Assembly (NCBI RefSeq): GCF_000718255.1
Contig: NZ_JOFJ01000027.1
Location: 1-35,571, forward strand
Length of the DNA stretch: 35,571 nucleotides
Direction of reading: 5' to 3'
From: Spirillospora albida
GTDB taxonomy: Bacteria; Actinomycetota; Actinomycetes; Streptosporangiales; Streptosporangiaceae
Numbering within the stretch: position 1 is the stretch's first letter; every line of letters starts with the position of its first letter. Under the pieces are notes generated by a model. The model did not search any database, was not told the origin of the DNA, and saw only the letters and a list, made by a program, of their open reading frames with translations. A program made the translations under genes and the position numbers. Shown here in pieces: positions 7,189-14,587 of this stretch.

Positions 7189-7704
7189 ATGATGATCCGG
7201 GTACTGGTGGCCTACGGCTCCGAGCGCGGCGGGACCGCCGAGATCGCCGAGTGGATCGGTGCCGCGCTGATCGAGTCGGGACTGGATCCCGACGTCCGTC
7301 CCGCCGGCTCCGTCATGGCGCTGGACGGGTACGACGCCGTCGTCCTCGGCGGCGCCCTCTACGCCGCCCGCTGGCACCGCGACGCGCGCCGCTTCGTCCG
7401 GCGGTTCGCCGGCGGGCTGGCGTCCCGGCCGCTGTGGTTGTTCAGCAGCGGCCCGCTCGACGCCACGGCCGGGGAAGGGGACCTGGAGCCGGTGCGGGGA
7501 GTGGCGAAGGCCGCCCGCAAGGCCGGCGCCAGGGGCCACGCCACCTTCGGCGGACGCCTGGCGCCCGACGCCGAGGGGTTCCTCGCCTCCGCGGTCGCGA
7601 AGAAGTCGAGCGGGGACTACCGTGACCGTGAGCAGGTGCGGGCATGGGCGGCGGGGATCGGCGGCGAGCTGCGGAGGGCGGCCGGGAGAGTCCGGCGGCA
7701 CTGA
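7189..7704 (+). CDS. flavodoxin domain protein (HemG/flavodoxin_5 type)
   Basis: Predicted FMN-binding electron-transfer protein of 171 residues. The N-terminal strand and phosphate loop VLVAYGSERGGTAEIAEWIG (about 4-23) hold the flavin phosphate. GYDAVVLGGALYAARWHRDARRFVRR (about 47-72) and LWLFSSGPLD (about 81-90) match the flavodoxin_5 group that includes menaquinone-dependent protoporphyrinogen dehydrogenase HemG. Whether it acts in haem synthesis or as a general low-potential carrier cannot be told from sequence. The ATG at 7189 follows GAGGAGGGGG; upstream in-frame codons run into the hairpin and are rejected. It lies between two DosR-like boxes, in a neighbourhood consistent with low-oxygen redox metabolism. 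Confidence 0.82.
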   Translation: MMIRVLVAYGSERGGTAEIAEWIGAALIESGLDPDVRPAGSVMALDGYDAVVLGGALYAARWHRDARRFVRRFAGGLASRPLWLFSSGPLDATAGEGDLEPVRGVAKAARKAGARGHATFGGRLAPDAEGFLASAVAKKSSGDYRDREQVRAWAAGIGGELRRAAGRVRRH

Positions 7705-7705
7705 T

Positions 7706-7729
7706 GCTTCGGGACCAAGGTCCCGAAGC
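7706..7729. promoter_or_regulatory. near-perfect DosR/DevR-type operator upstream of the sensor kinase
   Basis: The 24-bp inverted repeat has 11-base perfect arms around AA. Its inner 20 bases, TTCGGGACCAAGGTCCCGAA (7708-7727), match the published M. tuberculosis DosR consensus TTSGGGACTWWAGTCCCSAA at 18 of 20 positions; the two differences are mutually symmetric. It starts one base after the flavodoxin stop. Its centre is about 47 bases before the kinase ATG, and if the transcript is leaderless this is the usual spacing for DosR activation. It might also end the flavodoxin transcript. Confidence 0.85.
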
Positions 7730-7764
7730 TGACATCCCGTCCGTTGATCGACATACTTGCGGGC

Positions 7765-9468
7765 ATGGCGCACGCGGCGGGAACCGGCGAGGAACGTACG
7801 ACACCACTGCTCCCCCAATTGCAGCTGGACGATCTGCTCACCGAGCTGCAGGCGCGGCTGGAGACGGCGCGGGCGACGCGCGACCGGGTGCACGCCCTGC
7901 TGGAGGCCGTGGTCTCGATCGGCGGCGAGCTGGAGATCGGTCAGGTGCTGCGGCGCATCACCGAGGCCGCCACGACGCTGGTCGACGCGCGGTACGGCGC
8001 GCTGGGCGTCATCGACGAGGACCGCGAACGCCTGGTCGAGTTCATCACCGTCGGGGTCGGTGAGCGGGAGATCGAGGCGATCGGCGGCTGGCCGCACGGG
8101 CACGGGATCCTCGGCCTGCTGATCAAGGAGCCGCGCCCGCTGCGGCTGCCCGATCTGGCCGAGCACTCCGAGTCGCACGGCTTCCCGCGGAACCATCCGC
8201 CGATGAGCACGTTCCTCGGTGTGCCGATCCGGGTGCGCGACGAGGTGTTCGGAAACCTGTACCTGACCGAGAAGGCCGGCGGGGACTTCGACGAGGAGGA
8301 CGAGGTCGTCGTGACCGCGCTGGCCACGGCGGCGGGCGTCGCGATCGAGAACGCCCGTCTGTACGAGGAGGCGCGGCGGCGGGAGTGGTGGCTGGAGGCG
8401 TCGGCGGAGATCTCCACCGCGCTCCTGTCGGGGGCCGGCCTCGCGGAGGTGACCGCGCTCGTCGCCGCGCGCGCCCGCGAGATCGTCGGCGCGGATCTGG
8501 CGACGGTCGCGCTCGTCGACGAGACGAGCGAGTGCCTGCTGGTGGAGGCCGCCGACGGCATGGACGCCGAGCGGCTGCGCGGGATGAGCGTCCCGATCGA
8601 CCGTTCGGTCGCCGGGCGGGTCTACCGGGAGGGCGCGGCGCTGCGGCTGGCCGACGCCCGGCAGGCCGGTGCGCCGGACCAGGCGGCCGTCGGGCCGCTG
8701 CTGGCGGTGCCGCTCGGTCTCGGCGCGTCCGCGCGGGGCGTGATCTCCGTGATGAACGCGCCGGGCGGATCGGTGTTCACGGCGGGGGTGCAGCGGCTGC
8801 TGGAGCCCTTCGCCGCGCAGGCGGCGGTGGCCCTGGAACTGGGGGAGCGGCGCCGCGACGGCGAGCGGCTGGCGCTGCTGGAGGACCGCGACCGGATCGC
8901 CAAGGACCTGCACGACACGGTGATCCAGCGGCTGTTCGCCACCGCCATGACGCTGATGAGCGGGATCAAGATGGCGCAGAAGCCCGAGGTGGCGTCCCGG
9001 ATGCAGCGGGCGGTGGACGACCTCGACGACACCATCCGGCGGATCCGCTCGTCGATCTTCGAGCTCCAGGCGACGGACGAGGACGAGTCGCTGCGCAGCC
9101 GGCTGCACGCGCTCGTGGACGCGTCCGCCGAGAGCCTCGGATTCGCCCCCTCGGTCCGGCTGGACGGCCTGCTCGACACGGCCGTGGACGACCGGACGGC
9201 GGAGCACCTGCTCGCGGTGCTGCAGGAGGCCCTGTCCAACGTGGCCCGGCACGCCCACGCCAACGAGGTCCGGGTGGTGGCGCAGGTGGCCGACGACCTG
9301 ACGCTGCGGGTCGAGGACGACGGCGTCGGCGTCTCCGACGGAGGCAGGCGCAGCGGCCTGCGCAACATGCAGGACCGGGCCGCCTCCCTGGGCGGCGCGT
9401 TCGAGGTGCGGCCGGGTGCCGAGGGCGGCACCGTCCTGCTCTGGAGCGTTCCCCTGAACGACTCCTGA
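7765..9468 (+). CDS. DosS/DevS-like GAF-GAF sensor histidine kinase
   Basis: Soluble redox/gas-sensing kinase of 567 residues. Order: N-terminal leader, GAF-A (about 55-200), GAF-B (about 225-362), HisKA_3 dimerisation domain with phospho-acceptor His383 in RIAKDLHDTVIQRL, and HATPase (about 475-565) with N-box EALSNVARHA and G-box DDGVGV. GAF-A follows M. tuberculosis DosS closely: VDARYGAL, then HGFPRNHPPMSTFLGVPIRVRD in two parts. His144 in NHPPM corresponds to the haem-ligand His149 of DosS, so haem binding is expected. DosS-type kinases autophosphorylate under hypoxia, NO or CO and activate the response regulator DosR. The ATG at 7765 is preferred; a TTG at 7744 is in frame. No response regulator gene is adjacent. 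S. coelicolor OsdK is a comparable protein. Confidence 0.92.
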   Translation: MAHAAGTGEERTTPLLPQLQLDDLLTELQARLETARATRDRVHALLEAVVSIGGELEIGQVLRRITEAATTLVDARYGALGVIDEDRERLVEFITVGVGEREIEAIGGWPHGHGILGLLIKEPRPLRLPDLAEHSESHGFPRNHPPMSTFLGVPIRVRDEVFGNLYLTEKAGGDFDEEDEVVVTALATAAGVAIENARLYEEARRREWWLEASAEISTALLSGAGLAEVTALVAARAREIVGADLATVALVDETSECLLVEAADGMDAERLRGMSVPIDRSVAGRVYREGAALRLADARQAGAPDQAAVGPLLAVPLGLGASARGVISVMNAPGGSVFTAGVQRLLEPFAAQAAVALELGERRRDGERLALLEDRDRIAKDLHDTVIQRLFATAMTLMSGIKMAQKPEVASRMQRAVDDLDDTIRRIRSSIFELQATDEDESLRSRLHALVDASAESLGFAPSVRLDGLLDTAVDDRTAEHLLAVLQEALSNVARHAHANEVRVVAQVADDLTLRVEDDGVGVSDGGRRSGLRNMQDRAASLGGAFEVRPGAEGGTVLLWSVPLNDS

Positions 9469-9499
9469 GGACCCGGCGCGGCGGGCCGGACGCCGTCGC

Positions 9500-9513
9500 G
9501 GGACCTTCGGCTC
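9500..9513. promoter_or_regulatory. degenerate DosR-like box upstream of the third Usp gene
   Basis: GGGAC CTTC GGCTC keeps one perfect half-site and shares GGGACCTTCG with the reverse complement of the box at 13290-13303. The other half is poor (GGCTC against GTCCC). It lies 151 bp before the Usp start. Confidence 0.35.
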
Positions 9514-9663
9514 TTACCTCTCGGGCGCCGTCCGTTCAGGCTGGTGGTGAACGGGAAACCACCCATGGGAGGGGTGACCTGATCACAACTCGATCATCGA
9601 CCTGCCCGGGCCGCGCGACGGCGGCCGCACCAGAAGTGAGCGGTACGGAACGAGGTGGATGAC

Positions 9664-10518
9664 ATGACCGGCGATTCCCACGTGCTCGTCGGATACGACG
9701 GCACCGAGGAGAGCGCACGGGCGGTGCGCTGGGCGGTGACCGAGGCCCGGATGCGGCGGTTGCCGCTGACCGTCTGCCACGCCTGGCGCTGGCCCTACCC
9801 GAGCGACTACCTCGACGTCGAGGGCGTGGCGATCGTCAAGCGGATGGCCGGCCACCTGCTCGACAACGGGGTGGCCCTCGCCCGCGAGGCGGCGCCGGGC
9901 CTGGAGGTCCGCAAGGCGCTGATGGAGGGCGGTGCGTTCGCGGCCCTGCTCCAGAGGGAAGGGGGCGCCGAGCCCATCGTGGTGGGTTCCCACGAACCCG
10001 ACCAGGTCCCCGTCGGGTCGACCGTGCTGCAGCTCCCGGCGCACGCGCACCGTCCGGTGGTCGTCGTCCGGCCGGCTTCGGCGCGCCGCGACCTCATCGT
10101 GGTGGGGGTCGACGGCTCGGCCGGAGCGAACGCCGCGCTGGCGTTCGCGTTCGAGGAGGCGGCGTTGCGCGGCTGGCCGCTGCGGGCGGTCTACGGCTGC
10201 TGGGAGCCGGGAGCGGCGCCCGACGGCGACCTCTCGCTCTTCGACGACGAGGACAAGCTGCGCCACGTGTGCGGAGCCGTCCTGGAGAAGGCGGTCGCGC
10301 CCTGGCTCGTCAAGTACCCCACTGTCGAGGCGCGGACGTCGCTGGTGATGCGCTCGCCGCGCGAGGCCCTCTTCGAGGCGGCCGACGAGGCCGCGCTCGT
10401 CGTGGTCGGCACCCGCGGCACGGGCCTCGTCCAGCCGCTGACGCTGGGCGCCACCAGCGGCGCCCTGCTCCAGCACGCGCCGTGCACCGTGGCCCTCGTG
10501 CCGCGCGACATGGCGTGA
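9664..10518 (+). CDS. universal stress protein, two UspA domains, first one with degenerate nucleotide loop
   Basis: Two-domain Usp of 284 residues. The first domain starts HVLVGYDGTEESARAVRWAV but its nucleotide loop reads GSHEPDQVPVGST: the second glycine of G-2x-G is lost and the loop is two residues shorter, so ATP binding there is doubtful. The second domain has IVVGVDGSAGANAALAFAF and an intact loop GTRGTGLVQPLTLGATSG. The ATG at 9664 has GAGGTG at about seven bases; a GTG three codons upstream is the alternative. It stands alone, between the kinase and a convergent arginine deiminase gene, and ends at a strong bidirectional hairpin. Confidence 0.9.
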   Translation: MTGDSHVLVGYDGTEESARAVRWAVTEARMRRLPLTVCHAWRWPYPSDYLDVEGVAIVKRMAGHLLDNGVALAREAAPGLEVRKALMEGGAFAALLQREGGAEPIVVGSHEPDQVPVGSTVLQLPAHAHRPVVVVRPASARRDLIVVGVDGSAGANAALAFAFEEAALRGWPLRAVYGCWEPGAAPDGDLSLFDDEDKLRHVCGAVLEKAVAPWLVKYPTVEARTSLVMRSPREALFEAADEAALVVVGTRGTGLVQPLTLGATSGALLQHAPCTVALVPRDMA

Positions 10519-10541
10519 CGGCGACGGTCTGACCGGCACGA

Positions 10542-10574
10542 ACGGGCCGGGCGTCCAGGGGACGCCCGGCCCGT
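10542..10574. terminator. bidirectional terminator between the Usp and arginine deiminase genes
   Basis: Perfect 15-bp stem (10542-10556 with 10560-10574) around a three-base loop, lying in the 75-bp gap between convergent stop codons at 10518 and 10594. It can serve transcripts from both sides. Confidence 0.85.
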
Positions 10575-10593
10575 CCATGTGCGCGGTCGTTTC

Positions 10594-11814
10594 TCAGGGA
10601 ATCGTCTCCTCTCCGACGGGGTCGCGCTCGAGGGGGCAGCTCATGCAGCGGGGGCCGCCGCGCCCCCTGCCGAGCTCGCCGCCCGGGATGGTGATGACCT
10701 CGATGCCGTTGTGGCGCAGCATGGTGTTGGTCGTGACGTTGCGCTCGTAGGCGACGACGACACCGGGCTCGACCGCCAGGACGTTGTTGCCGTCGTCCCA
10801 CTGCTCGCGCTCGGCGGCGCGCACGTCCTGCTCGGCCGTGAGCACGCGCACGCGCGGCAGGCCGAGCGCGCGGGCGATCGCGGGGAACAGCGCCTCGTTC
10901 TCGTGGACGACGACCGTCCCGTCGCGGCCGGGCGACAGGGTGTGGGACCGCAGCGGGGGCAGCTCGGGGTAGACGGTGAAGGTGTCCCGGTCGACCATCG
11001 TCATGACCGTGTCGAGGTGCATGAACGCGCGGCTGCGGGGGAGCTGCGCGGCGATGACGTGGTGGGCGGCGCCCGCCCCGAACAGCCGCTGCGCGAGCAG
11101 CTCGACGGCCTGCGGGGTGGTGCGCTCGCTCATGCCGATCAGGACGAGCCCGCCACCGGCGACGTGGACGTCACCGCCCTCGATCGTGGGCAGCGCGTGG
11201 TCGTCGCCCGGGTACCAGACCGGGAAGTCCTGGTCGGCGAACATCGGATGGAACCGGTAGACGGCCGCGAGGTGGGCGGTCTCGCGGCGCCGCGCGGGCT
11301 TGGCCATCGGATGGAGGGTGACGCCGCCGCCGATCCACGCCGACGGGTCGCGGGTGAAGAGGTGGTTGGGCAGCGGCGGGAGGACGAAGTCTCCGCCGTC
11401 CAGGGAGGCCAGCAGCAGACTGTGCACGGCGAGGCCGAGGTCGTCCTTGGTGAGGCCGCCGATGAGGTGCCGGGCGAGGGTGTGCGGGTCCATGTCGTCC
11501 AGGACGGACCGGACGGGGTCCGCGAGCGTCGGGCCGAGGGCGGTCTCGGAGGCGGTGCGGTCCAGGACCCACGCCCGCGCGTCGTCGATCTTGACGGTCT
11601 CGGCCAGGAGGTCGGCGAGGTAGTGGACCCGGATGCCGCGCTCGCGGAGGGTGTCGGCGAAGACGTCGTGCTCCTGGCGGGCGCGCTTGGCCCACAGGAC
11701 CTCGTCGAAGAGCAGCTCGTCCTTGTTGGCGGGGGTGAGGCGGAGGAGTTCGAGGTCGGGGCGGTGCAGCAGGACCTGCCGCAGCCGCCCGGCCTCGGAG
11801 GTGACGGTGAACAC
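10594..11814 (-). CDS. arcA: arginine deiminase
   Basis: Cytosolic hydrolase converting L-arginine to L-citrulline and ammonia, first step of the fermentative arginine deiminase pathway and a source of alkali. The 406 residues keep every catalytic position of P. aeruginosa ArcA: Asp156 (FTRDPSAW), Glu212 and Asp215 (IEGGDV), His266 and Asp268 (FMHLDTV), Arg385 and nucleophile Cys390 in GRGRGGPRCMSCPL. The GTG at 11814 follows AAGGGA. It lies 17 bp downstream of an AdiC-like antiporter gene and is probably cotranscribed with it. The later pathway genes arcB (ornithine transcarbamylase) and arcC (carbamate kinase) are not in the window, so either they lie elsewhere or the enzyme works mainly for acid resistance or citrulline supply. 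Confidence 0.95.
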   Translation of the reverse strand: MFTVTSEAGRLRQVLLHRPDLELLRLTPANKDELLFDEVLWAKRARQEHDVFADTLRERGIRVHYLADLLAETVKIDDARAWVLDRTASETALGPTLADPVRSVLDDMDPHTLARHLIGGLTKDDLGLAVHSLLLASLDGGDFVLPPLPNHLFTRDPSAWIGGGVTLHPMAKPARRRETAHLAAVYRFHPMFADQDFPVWYPGDDHALPTIEGGDVHVAGGGLVLIGMSERTTPQAVELLAQRLFGAGAAHHVIAAQLPRSRAFMHLDTVMTMVDRDTFTVYPELPPLRSHTLSPGRDGTVVVHENEALFPAIARALGLPRVRVLTAEQDVRAAEREQWDDGNNVLAVEPGVVVAYERNVTTNTMLRHNGIEVITIPGGELGRGRGGPRCMSCPLERDPVGEETIP

Positions 11815-11831
11815 GGGGGGATCCCTTCTTT

Positions 11832-13199
11832 TCAGGCGGCCTTGGCGGGCGGTTCGGGTGCGCTGGAGGGCAGTGCCCGGACGGGGGCGTTCTCGGCCCG
11901 GTACTTGAGCCAGGCGTAGACCGGCATCCCGGCGAAGATGAGCAGGGTGCCCTTGAAGACGACCTCGTAGCCGGCCCCGGCGATCGCCCAGACGGAGTAG
12001 CCGAACGCGAGCAGCGCGATGACGGCGTCGCGGGCGAGGCGCCCGCCGGAGAACGCGGCCCGGTCGGTGGCCAGCAGCACGAGCTCGGCGATGGCGGCGT
12101 AGGCGTAGGGGATGACGGTGGTGAGGGTCGCCAGCAGGATGATGAAGGTGAACTGGTCGACCAGCGAGGCGTTGTAGTTCATCACCATCAGCCCGGTGAC
12201 CAGCACGCTGGAGATGACGAGGCCGACGACGGGGGTGCCGCCGCGCCCGGTGCGCGCGAACACCTTGGGGAACAGCCCGTCGCGGGCGGCGGCCAGCGGC
12301 ACCTGTCCCTGCAGCAGGATCCAGCCGTTCAGCGCGCCGAACGCGCTGATGGCGGCGCCGGCGGCGACCAGGTCGGCGGCCCAGCCGCCGAACGCGGCGT
12401 CCGCGGCGTCCGCGAACGGGGCGGTGGAGGTCGCCAGGGCGGCCGCCGGGACGAGCCCCAGCACCGCGACCGTCGACAGGATGTAGATCAGGGCGGTGAC
12501 GGCGGTCCCGGCGATGGTGGCGCGGGGAATGGTCTTCTCCGGGTCCTCGACGTCCTCGGCGGGGACGGTCGCCGACTCCAGGCCGATGAACGACCACAGC
12601 GTCAGCGCGGCCGCCGCGGTGACCGCCGAGAAGGCGCTGCCGCCGGAGGCGTTGAACTCGCCGAAGTTGGCCGACTTGATGAAGAACAGCCCGCCGACGG
12701 CGATCATGAGCAGCGGCACGAGCTTGATGACGGTGGTGACGACCTGCACCGCGCCGCCCTGCCGGACGCCGTAGGCGTTCACTGCGGTCAGCAGCCAGAT
12801 CGCCGCCAGCCCGACCACCGCCGCGAGGACGTTGTTCTTCCCCAGGCCGGGCCAGAAGTGGGCGAGGTATCCGACGAACGCGACCGCGATGGCCGCGTTG
12901 CCGGCCCACACCGCGATCCAGTAGCCCCAGGCGGTCTGGAAGCCGACGAAGTCGCCGAACGCCCGCCGCGCGTACGCGTACGGGCCGCCGGTGCGGGGGT
13001 AGGCCCGTGCGAGCCGCGCGAACACCAGTGCCAGCAGGATCGCCCCGGTCGCGGTGAACACCCACGCGACCAGGCTGATCGGCCCGTACTCGGCAAGGGA
13101 GCTGGGCAGCAGGAAGACCCCCGACCCGATCATGTTGCCCACCACGAGGGCCGAGGCCATCCACAGCCCCAGCTTCCGGCGGGCCGGATTCGCACTCAT
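11832..13199 (-). CDS. AdiC-like arginine antiporter, APC superfamily
   Basis: Inner-membrane amino-acid transporter of 455 residues with about 12 hydrophobic segments. It resembles the E. coli arginine/agmatine exchanger AdiC, with the first-helix motif MIGSGVFLLP and LWSFIGLESA. From remembered AdiC numbering, the substrate and gating residues Ser26, Tyr93, Asn101, Trp202, Glu208, Trp293 and Tyr365 all fall at the same numbers here. Paired with arginine deiminase, the likely exchange is arginine in for ornithine or citrulline out; the counter-substrate is inferred. The ATG at 13199 has GAGGAGG at good spacing. Probably the first gene of a two-gene operon with arcA, with a DosR-like box about 91 bp upstream. 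Confidence 0.9.
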   Translation of the reverse strand: MSANPARRKLGLWMASALVVGNMIGSGVFLLPSSLAEYGPISLVAWVFTATGAILLALVFARLARAYPRTGGPYAYARRAFGDFVGFQTAWGYWIAVWAGNAAIAVAFVGYLAHFWPGLGKNNVLAAVVGLAAIWLLTAVNAYGVRQGGAVQVVTTVIKLVPLLMIAVGGLFFIKSANFGEFNASGGSAFSAVTAAAALTLWSFIGLESATVPAEDVEDPEKTIPRATIAGTAVTALIYILSTVAVLGLVPAAALATSTAPFADAADAAFGGWAADLVAAGAAISAFGALNGWILLQGQVPLAAARDGLFPKVFARTGRGGTPVVGLVISSVLVTGLMVMNYNASLVDQFTFIILLATLTTVIPYAYAAIAELVLLATDRAAFSGGRLARDAVIALLAFGYSVWAIAGAGYEVVFKGTLLIFAGMPVYAWLKYRAENAPVRALPSSAPEPPAKAA

Positions 13200-13289
13200 C
13201 GTTGCCTCCTCACACGGGCGGCGGATGCCGCATGATCAGCTGATCACCGTGCGGTGGGGCGGGGCGCCGGTCGTCCGTCCCCGGAGTGG

Positions 13290-13303
13290 CGGACGAAGGT
13301 CCC
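13290..13303. promoter_or_regulatory. DosR-like box upstream of the antiporter-arcA operon
   Basis: CGGAC GAAG GTCCC matches the GGGAC-N4-GTCCC rule at 9 of 10 positions and shares the run GAAGGTCCCC with the box before the flavodoxin gene. It sits 91 bp from the antiporter start. Functional assignment is inferred. Confidence 0.5.
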
Positions 13304-13305
13304 CT

Positions 13306-13376
13306 GCGGAACGCTCCCGGCGATCAGGGACGGGTGTCCCCGGCCCCGGGGGCACGGGGCGCCGGGAGCGTTCCGC
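13306..13376 (-). terminator. long nested inverted repeat downstream of the propeller gene
   Basis: Perfect 17-base arms (13306-13322 and 13360-13376) enclose 37 bases that fold into a second hairpin (GTGTCCCCGG with CCGGGGGCAC, one wobble). It begins 16 bases beyond the stop of the minus-strand propeller gene, so a terminator is the simplest reading. It also abuts the DosR-like box at 13290-13303. Confidence 0.6.
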
Positions 13377-13391
13377 GATGAGAGGCGGTGG

Positions 13392-14483
13392 TCAGCGGGC
13401 CGCGAAGAAGACGCCGTCCGAGCCGTCGTCCTCGGGGGCGCCCCACGGGGTCGCCCAGCCGACGCCGAGCATGGTCTTCGTGCCGGGGACGTTCACCATG
13501 CGGCCGAAGGCGCCGTCCGTCTCAGGGAGGGTGGGGCGCGGGACGGCGGTCCACGTGCCCGCGCGGTGGTGGACCAGGGTCTCGACCCCGCCCATCACCC
13601 AGAACCCGCCGTCGCCGTCGGGCGCGAGGTTCGACAGGTCGAAGCGGTAGTCGGGTGTCGTGACGGTGCGCCACGCGGAACCGTTCCAGTTCAGGACGAT
13701 CGGGCGGAACTCCTCGTCGTCCCCGACGAGCCGGGTGGTGGCGCCCACCGCCCACACGTTCGTGGGCGAGAGGGCAAGGACGTCGCTGAGCGCGGCGGTC
13801 GCGCCCTCGGGAACGGGGATCCGGGGCAGCGCCACGGACTTCCAGGCCGAACCGTTCCAGCGCAGCATCCGGGGGAGCCCGCCGGCGTCGCCGACGGCCC
13901 AGCCGCTCCGGGCCGAGGTGAAATGCATCGCGTGCACGTTGTCGGCGGGGGCGGCGACACGCCTCCACGTCCCGCCGTCCCAGCGCCGCAGCGGCTCGGC
14001 GCCGCTGCCGCCGCTGACGGCCAGCCACACGTTCGACGGCGACAGGACGTCGGCGTCACGCAGCCATACGTCGCCGCTCTCGACGACCGAGGCGCGCCAC
14101 GCGGTGCCGTTCCAGCGGAACGCCTTGAGGGCGGGGTTCTCCTGCGCCCGCGTGCCGAACGCCCAGACGTTCGTGTCGGACGAGGCGGCCACGTGGCCGA
14201 GGGCCGTGTCCACCTGCGCGGGTACGGGCACCTGCTGCCAGGAGCCGCTCCAGCGGTACAGCAGCGGGCGGTTCTCGGCGCTCCAGGATCCCCCGACGGC
14301 CCAGGCGCTCGTCGAACCGGTGGCGGCGAGATCGCTCAGGTACTCGTTCCCGGTGAGGCGTGTCAGCGAGGTGACGCTCCATTCGGCCGGCGCCGGCGGC
14401 GCGGCGGCCGCCGTTCCCGCCAGCGCGGTGCTCGCCACCACCGCGGCCCCCATCACGGCCGTCGCCGCTCCCCGAAGCTTCAT
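13392..14483 (-). CDS. secreted beta-propeller-like repeat protein, function unknown
   Basis: Predicted exported protein of 363 residues. A Sec signal peptide (about 1-28) ends in a TAAAA-type cleavage region. The mature part has about five repeats, each pairing an SNVWAVG-like strand with a W-(N/S/D)-G-(S/T)-x-W strand: YRWSGSWQQV, FRWNGTAWRAS, RRWDGGTWRRV, LRWNGSAWKSV, LNWNGSAWRTV. This is a Kelch/WD-like propeller pattern common in secreted actinomycete proteins; no catalytic motif or anchor is visible. The ATG at 14483 follows GGAAGG. A longer in-frame ORF to 14915 overlaps the isochorismatase gene and is rejected. The 104-bp gap to the dhb operon shows no strong terminator, so read-through from the siderophore genes is possible. 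Confidence 0.75.
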   Translation of the reverse strand: MKLRGAATAVMGAAVVASTALAGTAAAAPPAPAEWSVTSLTRLTGNEYLSDLAATGSTSAWAVGGSWSAENRPLLYRWSGSWQQVPVPAQVDTALGHVAASSDTNVWAFGTRAQENPALKAFRWNGTAWRASVVESGDVWLRDADVLSPSNVWLAVSGGSGAEPLRRWDGGTWRRVAAPADNVHAMHFTSARSGWAVGDAGGLPRMLRWNGSAWKSVALPRIPVPEGATAALSDVLALSPTNVWAVGATTRLVGDDEEFRPIVLNWNGSAWRTVTTPDYRFDLSNLAPDGDGGFWVMGGVETLVHHRAGTWTAVPRPTLPETDGAFGRMVNVPGTKTMLGVGWATPWGAPEDDGSDGVFFAAR

Positions 14484-14587
14484 CGCTCTGCCTTCCAGCC
14501 GTCCGAGACGATCTACGTGAAGGGGACGGGCCGGGATGTTCCACGGTTGCCCGGTCCTTTTGTCCACATCCGGACGGCCCCGCCTTA

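Noticed and set aside
6676..9258. 860-codon antisense frame over the Usp, flavodoxin and kinase genes
   Set aside because: Spans three well-recognised genes and an 18-bp hairpin; composition is that of a GC-rich shadow frame.
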